A stretch of 6,428 nucleotides of DNA from Candidatus Methanophagales archaeon (GTDB lineage: Archaea > Halobacteriota > Syntropharchaeia > Alkanophagales > Methanospirareceae). A program made the translations under genes and the position numbers. Where the stretch lies: positions 1 to 6,428 of the forward strand of contig PIXU01000111.1 of assembly GCA_003601795.1 (NCBI GenBank), written 5' to 3'. This document shows positions 1 to 4,150 of this stretch, one piece after another (the stretch's first letter is position 1; the number at the start of each line of letters is the position of its first letter). The notes beneath the pieces were generated by a model. The model was not told the DNA's origin. It searched no databases and saw only the letters and a list, made by a program, of their open reading frames with translations.

Positions 1-1793
1 GTAATGAAACGGTTGGGACGGTTGACGCAAATGGATTGTTTACCGCTAAATATCCAGGATTTACATTCGTAAATGCAACAGCTCCAAACGGTGTAAAAGG
101 AACGGCTTCGGTAACTGTGACATATACGCCAGAAGTTACCACGATAGTGATTGACCCGGCAGAAGTGAGTATATATGAGGGCGATACACAGGAATTCACA
201 GCTACCGCTTATGACCAGTTAGGGAAGGAAATGCCGGGGATAACAGATTTCGCATGGAGCAGTAGCAACACGACTGTTGGGACGGTATCTTCATCAACGG
301 GTAAAACCACGGTCTTCACGGCACTCAAGGCTGGAGACACGATGGTAATTGCGATGACAGCGGGAGTATCTAATACTTCGGCGGTGCACGTTCTCCCGAG
401 ACCTGACTTAGTTGTGGAGGAGATAATGCCAAATCCTGATTGCGGCGGCTATCTATTCGCGAACGAGAGCAACGAGATATGCGCAGTAATAAAGAACAAT
501 GGCAGTGGTGATGCACTATCATTCAATGTCAGTTTCAGTGCAGGCTTAGACGGGTTACTAATAGATAAAGTGCGTGTTGGCGGGTTAGCTGCTGGTGAAG
601 ATATGGAGGTATGCGTGAATGACACGGCGACGAGACCAGCAGGCGAAACGGTACCGATAAGCGTTTTTGCAGATTGTGATGACGAAATCAGTGAATTGAA
701 TGAGACGAACAACGAGAACAGCACCGAAGAGACAGTAGTGAATAACGGGTATAAGGGCAAATCATTCGCAGGTGTGCCATCGCTAGTGCTACTGGAGCAT
801 GACAAGTTTAACGGCAGCATTGTTTATACCGTTGGAAACAGCACAAAGGTAGAATTAGAACCAGCCAATACGACAACTACTGGTTTTGACATCGCTATAC
901 CAGAAGGTGCAACAGTGAGGACGGCAAGGCTCTATGTGTACTGGTATGATTCATGGTATAGCGCGGTGCACGGCGATGCGGATTTAGAGGTGACCTTCAA
1001 TGGGCATTCATTCACAACACCTAGCGCAAGCTATACAGACAGCAAGGGCTTTGGTTCATACAACTATCCGAAGGGGACGTACGCTTATGATGTAACCAGC
1101 GCAGTTAGCGGGACGGGCACATATACGGCAACCATCGAAAACAAGGCTACAAACACAAATACCGTGCTTACAGGACAATTGTTGTTAGTCGTGTACGAGG
1201 ATGCAAATGAGACAGAGATGGAGTACTGGATAACCGAAGGGTGCGATTTGCTCAAGGCGGATTCGAACTACTGCGTATCGCCAGCGGAAGCAATAGCTAA
1301 TGTGACTATCACAGATACAATTGATGTAACCAATAAGAGCGCAAGGTTGATAACGGTTGTTGCGCAGGGGAATGAACCGGGAACAGACCTGTCTTTCAAC
1401 GAGCAAGTGTGGGAAGATGTGTGGCAAACACCGGAGGGAAGTTCCAAAATCAACATAGATGATAGGAGTGTGACCTCCTGGTTGAAGCCAAGTGATAATG
1501 TGGTTGATTTCAGGGATACTGGCACAAAGGGCATGCAGGCGAGTAATGCGATATTGGTGGTGAGAACCACAATGGTCATTCCGCTTCCCGATGGCAGTCT
1601 CCCCGCTGACCCCGATGGCGACGGACTTTATGAGGACGTAAATGGCAATGGACGAAAGGATTTCGATGATGTTGTAAAGTTCTTTACGTACATGGAATGG
1701 ATCGCAGATAACGAGCCGATCTCCTGTTTCGACTTCAACGGCAACGGTCGAATAGACTTTGACGATGTAGTAAAATTATTTGAGGAGATATAG
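1..1793 (+). CDS. Secreted Ig-like/CARDB/DUF3344 protein with C-terminal dockerin (5' partial)
   Basis: The frame is open from the window edge (first complete codon at base 3, reading NETVGTVDANGLF), so the true start lies upstream; the TTG at 36 is inside a domain. Domains in order: the tail of a bacterial Ig-like group 2 domain (about 3-125); a second one (about 138-390, with the typical 'WSSSN..VGTVSS..G...FTA.KAGDT' pattern); a CARDB-like adhesion domain (405-750, DLVVEEI start and 'ISELNETNNEN' end); a DUF3344-like region (750-1570, starting YKGKSFAG and containing 'ARLYVYWYDSWY' and 'GQLLLVVYED'); and a type I-like dockerin (1608-1790) with two calcium loops, DVNGNGRKDFDD and DFNGNGRIDFDD. 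CARDB and DUF3344 are common in surface proteins of methanogens. Six cysteines in the CARDB and DUF3344 regions could form disulfides. The role is probably structural or adhesive, docking to a cohesin through its C-terminus. No cohesin is visible, but one could lie upstream. The dockerin call is firm; the DUF3344 and CARDB calls are pattern recognition by eye. Confidence 0.9.
   Translation, partial: NETVGTVDANGLFTAKYPGFTFVNATAPNGVKGTASVTVTYTPEVTTIVIDPAEVSIYEGDTQEFTATAYDQLGKEMPGITDFAWSSSNTTVGTVSSSTGKTTVFTALKAGDTMVIAMTAGVSNTSAVHVLPRPDLVVEEIMPNPDCGGYLFANESNEICAVIKNNGSGDALSFNVSFSAGLDGLLIDKVRVGGLAAGEDMEVCVNDTATRPAGETVPISVFADCDDEISELNETNNENSTEETVVNNGYKGKSFAGVPSLVLLEHDKFNGSIVYTVGNSTKVELEPANTTTTGFDIAIPEGATVRTARLYVYWYDSWYSAVHGDADLEVTFNGHSFTTPSASYTDSKGFGSYNYPKGTYAYDVTSAVSGTGTYTATIENKATNTNTVLTGQLLLVVYEDANETEMEYWITEGCDLLKADSNYCVSPAEAIANVTITDTIDVTNKSARLITVVAQGNEPGTDLSFNEQVWEDVWQTPEGSSKINIDDRSVTSWLKPSDNVVDFRDTGTKGMQASNAILVVRTTMVIPLPDGSLPADPDGDGLYEDVNGNGRKDFDDVVKFFTYMEWIADNEPISCFDFNGNGRIDFDDVVKLFEEI
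1608..1790 (+). other. Dockerin module of gene 1
   Basis: About 61 residues reaching the stop codon. It opens with an acidic DPDGDGLYED lead, then has two EF-hand-like loops in which positions 1, 3, 5, 9 and 12 are D, N, N, D, D. Each loop is followed by a hydrophobic helix (VVKFF and VVKLF). The linker EWIADNEPISCF is identical to that of the gene 3 dockerin. By analogy with bacterial dockerins it should bind calcium and plug into a cohesin. Confidence 0.9.
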
Positions 1794-1796
1794 GAG

Positions 1797-1807
1797 AATA
1801 TAAATAT
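1797..1807 (+). promoter_or_regulatory. Probable archaeal TATA box for gene 2
   Basis: AATATAAATAT lies in the 49-base gap after gene 1, centred 41 bases before the proposed GTG start. An archaeal transcript would begin about 25 bases past the centre, near base 1827, which is at the ribosome-binding site. Read-through from gene 1 is equally possible given the short gap. Confidence 0.45.
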
Positions 1808-1824
1808 CGCAAGATTGAACAAAA

Positions 1825-1831
1825 GAGGTGA
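1825..1831 (+). promoter_or_regulatory. Ribosome-binding site of gene 2 (decides the start)
   Basis: GAGGTGA lies 11 bases before GTG 1843. The GTG inside this site (1828) is in frame and could be mistaken for the start. The same leader layout (GAGGTGAAAAG, purine-rich spacer, start codon, AAC) occurs at gene 3, and a close variant at gene 4. That places the true start at 1843. Confidence 0.8.
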
Positions 1832-1842
1832 AAAGGAAAAAA

Positions 1843-2961
1843 GTGAACAAAAAATGGATAACCCTATTGATGGTGGGTGTATTAGGGCTTTCAGTATTTG
1901 CGATAACTCCGACAATGATAGCCGCCAATGAAGACTCCGTAGTAGGTATTGAAGACGGTGAGATAGACACCATAGGTTCAACAATAGTGGTAAACATAAC
2001 CTTAGATACAGCACCAAATGGACTTTCAGGTTATAATATGACAATATCTCTATCAGAGCCGGGCGTAGCAGAGATAGTAGATGTAGAGTTCCCATCATGG
2101 GCTACTTTACATTCTAACTCCACGCTGCCCGCAGATTCTTTCTGGGTGAAGGCATGTGACGCAATGAATCAAACTATACCCGGGGATACAAATATAAACC
2201 TTGGAAAACTAACAATCAGAGGAGATGTTCAAGGGAGATGTGAGATTAATGTGACAGTTACACAATTGGACGATGATATGGGAGGAGATATGCTGCCTGG
2301 TTTAATAGTTGATACTGGTGTTCTTACGGTTGCGCAGGCAGAAGTTTCGATTCCAGAATTTACAACTGTTGTTATAGGCGATACAACAAGAGTAAACATA
2401 ACTCTGGACAGAACACCAAGTGGACTTGCGAACTACAATGTAACAGTATCCTTGACAAACATAACCATAGCTGAAATGATGTCGGTAGAATTCCCATCGT
2501 GGGCTACTTTGCATTCTAACTCCACGCTACCAGCGGATTCTTTCTGGATGAATGGTACCGATGTAGGTAATCTAATCGTAAGTGGTGCAACAAGCGTGAG
2601 TCTTGGGACTTTTATAATCAGGGGCGATGCAGAAGGAACGGGTGATATCATCATAACAGTTACATCTATGAATAATGACGAAAGCTACTCTGTGCCTCTA
2701 TTCTCCACTACTATATCGGGTCAGTTAGAGGTTATTTCGGTCTTGACGATACCAGGACAGAGCAATCCACCCACAGACCCCGACGGAGATGGACTTTATG
2801 AAGACATGAACGGTAATGGAAGGAAAGATTTCAACGATGTTGTGGTGTTCTTCAATAACATGGAATGGATAGGAGCTAACGAACCAGTTCAGTGCTTCGA
2901 CTTCAATGGCAATGGTCGAATAGACTTCGATGATATAGTGATATTATTCGGGGAAATATAG
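1843..2961 (+). CDS. Secreted double-cohesin/dockerin scaffold-like protein
   Basis: 372 residues from GTG 1843. Residues 1-28 form a Sec-type signal peptide (NKK, then a hydrophobic core LLMVGVLGLSVFAI, cleavage likely near IAA/N). Two tandem cohesin-like domains follow at about 33-163 and 168-298. Each shows the pattern V.I..G....G.T..VNITLD..P.GL..YN.T.SL....AE...VEFP and ends in a hydrophobic strand (VLTVA or LEVIS). A Pro/Ser/Asn linker (299-311) leads to a dockerin (312-372) with loops DMNGNGRKDFND and DFNGNGRIDFDD. There is no transmembrane or sorting segment at the C-terminus, so retention at the surface would rest on docking or other contacts. Two sockets and one plug make it the natural branching or chain-extending member of the cluster. 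No catalytic domain is present. The cohesin assignment rests on the overall pattern and on the dockerin in the same protein. Whether these cohesins bind these dockerins is unknown. Confidence 0.9.
   Translation: MNKKWITLLMVGVLGLSVFAITPTMIAANEDSVVGIEDGEIDTIGSTIVVNITLDTAPNGLSGYNMTISLSEPGVAEIVDVEFPSWATLHSNSTLPADSFWVKACDAMNQTIPGDTNINLGKLTIRGDVQGRCEINVTVTQLDDDMGGDMLPGLIVDTGVLTVAQAEVSIPEFTTVVIGDTTRVNITLDRTPSGLANYNVTVSLTNITIAEMMSVEFPSWATLHSNSTLPADSFWMNGTDVGNLIVSGATSVSLGTFIIRGDAEGTGDIIITVTSMNNDESYSVPLFSTTISGQLEVISVLTIPGQSNPPTDPDGDGLYEDMNGNGRKDFNDVVVFFNNMEWIGANEPVQCFDFNGNGRIDFDDIVILFGEI
1939..2331 (+). other. Cohesin-like module 1 of gene 2
   Basis: About 131 residues with a predicted beta-sandwich pattern. 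The second half (NQTIPGDTNINLGKL) is close to the gene 3 cohesin: bases 2163-2235 match 3677-3749 at 65 of 73 positions, with six of the eight changes silent. The end pattern DDDMG followed by GVLTV resembles the last strands of known cohesins. Confidence 0.75.
2086..2150 (+). repeat. Internal cohesin repeat of gene 2, copy A
   Basis: 65 bases matching 2488-2552 at 58 positions. The 20 residues from EFPSW to ADSFW are identical in both copies. Six of the seven differences are silent third-position changes, so the protein segment has been held constant while the DNA drifted. Confidence 0.9.
2344..2736 (+). other. Cohesin-like module 2 of gene 2
   Basis: This is the second copy, about 131 residues, more diverged from the other cohesins of the cluster. 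It lacks the NQTIPGD stretch, having NLIVSGA instead, and its tail is TTISGQLEV rather than GVLTV. It keeps the VNITLDRTPSGL start and the shared W/NSTLPADSFW core. Confidence 0.72.
2488..2552 (+). repeat. Internal cohesin repeat of gene 2, copy B
   Basis: This is the partner of 2086-2150. The only replacement is V to M right after the shared FW. The flanking cohesin sequence is much more diverged between the two modules. Confidence 0.9.
2776..2958 (+). other. Dockerin module of gene 2
   Basis: 61 residues to the stop, with the same DPDGDGLYED lead and two calcium loops as in genes 1 and 3. It differs in the linker (EWIGANEPVQCF) and helices (VVVFFNNM, IVILFGEI), making it the outlier of the three. 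Confidence 0.9.
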
Positions 2962-2974
2962 AGGAGGTTAAAAG

Positions 2975-2994
2975 CGAAAAGGATATATATATCC
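2975..2994 (+). promoter_or_regulatory. Probable archaeal BRE/TATA promoter for gene 3
   Basis: CGAAAAGG followed by ATATATATATCC fits a purine-rich BRE plus a TATA box. The core 2981-2994 is a perfect 14-base palindrome. Its centre is about 45 bases before ATG 3033, giving a predicted transcript start near 3013 and a leader of about 20 bases. The gene 4 promoter has the same GAAAAG-(TA)n-CC design. Confidence 0.6.
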
Positions 2995-3013
2995 AAAAAG
3001 AAAAAAAATAGTT

Positions 3014-3021
3014 GGAGGTGA
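3014..3021 (+). promoter_or_regulatory. Ribosome-binding site of gene 3 (decides the start)
   Basis: GGAGGTGA lies 11 bases before ATG 3033. An in-frame TTG (3012) and GTG (3018) overlap this site and would add seven or five false residues if chosen as the start. Confidence 0.85.
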
Positions 3022-3032
3022 AAAGAGAGAAG

Positions 3033-4067
3033 ATGAACAAGAAAGGGATGAGTATAGTAATAGCTAGTATAGTAGTGCTATCGTCGTTCGTGGTGATTCC
3101 GACATTAGCAGATGAAACAAATCCGCCAAGTGTAACTAATCCAGTTGCGAATCCATCTACAATAGCGAATGATGGAAGCGAGTACACGGAATTAACAGTT
3201 GATGTTATTGACGATACCGCGGTAGACAACGTTACAGTTGATTTAACTCCGATCGGGGGAAAGGTGGTTTACATGACCTGCAAAGGTAACTACACTGAGA
3301 ACGGTAAAGTTATAAGCGTGTTCAACTACACAACGAATGCTACTTGCCCGCCAGGTACATACAATTTGGTAGTAAATGCAACGGATGCAACGGAGAACAG
3401 GAATTATAACAATACAGAAGGGATAACTCTGGAAGTTAGCTCCCCAGTACCAGTAGTTGACATTGAAAATGGCGAGATAGGTGCTATTGGTTTAACAACA
3501 GTGTTAAACATAACTCTAAATACAGCACCAAACGGGCTTTCTGGTTATAACATGACTATATCTCTATCAAATGCGAGCGTAGCGGAGATAATATCGGTGG
3601 AGTTCCCAGCGTGGGCTGCCGTAAATAATAACTCCACACTCCCAGCGGATACATTCTGGATGAAGGCTGTGGACCTAATGAATCAAACTATACCTGGCGA
3701 TACAAATATAAACCTGGGAAAATTAACAGTCAGGGGGGATGCTCAAGGGGAGAGTAATATTAACGCAACAGTTACAGCGATGGACGACGATAAGGGTAAT
3801 CCAATTAATCCATCAGTTGATCCTGGCGTTCTTACCATTGCACTGGTTATTCCGATTCCTGAGCATGAGAATCCGCCCACAGACCCCGACGGAGACGGAC
3901 TTTATGAAGATGTGAATGGCAATGGACTAAAGGATTTCGATGACGTTGTGCAGTTCTTTAAGCACCTGGAATGGATCGCAGATAACGAGCCAATTTCTTG
4001 TTTCGATTTCAACGGTAACGGACTGATAGACTTTGACGACGTAGTGAAATTATTTAAAGAGGTATAA
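3033..4067 (+). CDS. Secreted Ig-like/cohesin/dockerin protein
   Basis: 344 residues from ATG 3033, chosen by the ribosome-binding site. Residues 1-26 are a signal peptide (NKKGMS, hydrophobic core IVIASIVVLSSFVVI, likely cleavage TLA/DE). Residues 30-137 form an Ig-like domain of the kind that often precedes cohesins or PKD domains in archaeal surface proteins (NDGSEYTELTVDVIDD, 'VDNVTVDLTPIGG', 'PGTYNLVVNATDATENRNYN'). It has two cysteines that could pair. Residues 141-270 are a cohesin-like domain (VVDIENGEIG start, GVLTIA end) and 284-344 a dockerin. One socket and one plug on the same chain would allow head-to-tail linking, so I infer a linear linker subunit. Both dockerin loops carry Leu where genes 1 and 2 have Arg (NGNGLKDF and NGNGLIDF), a paired change. 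No catalytic domain and no C-terminal anchor are visible. Confidence 0.9.
   Translation: MNKKGMSIVIASIVVLSSFVVIPTLADETNPPSVTNPVANPSTIANDGSEYTELTVDVIDDTAVDNVTVDLTPIGGKVVYMTCKGNYTENGKVISVFNYTTNATCPPGTYNLVVNATDATENRNYNNTEGITLEVSSPVPVVDIENGEIGAIGLTTVLNITLNTAPNGLSGYNMTISLSNASVAEIISVEFPAWAAVNNNSTLPADTFWMKAVDLMNQTIPGDTNINLGKLTVRGDAQGESNINATVTAMDDDKGNPINPSVDPGVLTIALVIPIPEHENPPTDPDGDGLYEDVNGNGLKDFDDVVQFFKHLEWIADNEPISCFDFNGNGLIDFDDVVKLFKEV
3453..3842 (+). other. Cohesin-like module of gene 3
   Basis: About 130 residues. It is a mosaic at the DNA level: 3628-3678 is identical to gene 4, while 3677-3749 is closest to the first cohesin of gene 2. It keeps the NSTLPADTFW core, the LGKLTVRGDAQG strand and the DDDKGNPI turn before the last strand. 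Confidence 0.75.
3628..3678 (+). repeat. 51-base perfect repeat, gene 3 copy
   Basis: Identical to 4422-4472, third codon positions included, and 56 of 57 if extended left to 3622. It codes for the NNSTLPADTFWMKAVDL part of the cohesin. The flanks are clearly more diverged, which suggests recent gene conversion. Confidence 0.92.
3882..4064 (+). other. Dockerin module of gene 3
   Basis: 61 residues to the stop. It is nearly the same as the gene 1 dockerin (EWIADNEPISCFDFNGNG shared exactly), apart from Arg to Leu at loop position 7 in both halves and helix-surface changes (VVQFFKHL, VVKLFKEV). Confidence 0.9.
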
Positions 4068-4095
4068 GAGGATGGCTCGATAATGCAAAAATATA

Positions 4096-4112
4096 GAAAA
4101 GTATATATACCC
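4096..4112 (+). promoter_or_regulatory. Probable archaeal BRE/TATA promoter for gene 4
   Basis: GAAAAG followed by TATATATACC, with the 10-base palindrome GTATATATAC at 4101-4110. The centre is about 45 bases before ATG 4151, the same distance as at gene 3. The predicted transcript start is near 4130, just before the ribosome-binding site. Confidence 0.6.
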
Positions 4113-4133
4113 TCAGAGAAAATTTAAACAGCA

Positions 4134-4140
4134 GGAGGTA
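4134..4140 (+). promoter_or_regulatory. Ribosome-binding site of gene 4
   Basis: GGAGGTA lies 10 bases before ATG 4151, in a leader recognisably related to those of genes 2 and 3. It supports the ATG as the start. Confidence 0.85.
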
Positions 4141-4150
4141 AAAGGGAAAA

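Noticed and set aside
36..38. TTG as the start of gene 1
   Set aside because: The frame stays open to the window edge and the preceding residues (NETVGTVDANG) are part of the same Ig-like domain. No ribosome-binding site precedes it.
449..820. Long open frames on the minus strand (here and at 1268-1579, 1628-2098, 2903-3229, 4772-5173, 5131-5445, 5924-6196)
   Set aside because: All lie opposite well-supported + strand genes, have no ribosome-binding site or recognisable domain, and their translations look like low-complexity shadows of Thr/Asn/Asp-rich codons.
2962..2968. AGGAGGT right after the gene 2 stop, as a ribosome-binding site of a small gene
   Set aside because: No ATG, GTG or TTG follows at a workable distance before the TATA element. 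It may be a leftover of a duplicated leader.
2981..2994. Palindrome GGATATATATATCC as an operator or hairpin terminator
   Set aside because: It fits a TATA box better by position and by likeness to the gene 4 element. AT-only palindromes are expected in TATA boxes, and no U-run follows on the + strand.
4072..4083. ATG after AGAGG just past the gene 3 stop, as a small gene or leader peptide
   Set aside because: It stops after three codons (M-A-R) and has no counterpart in the other gaps.
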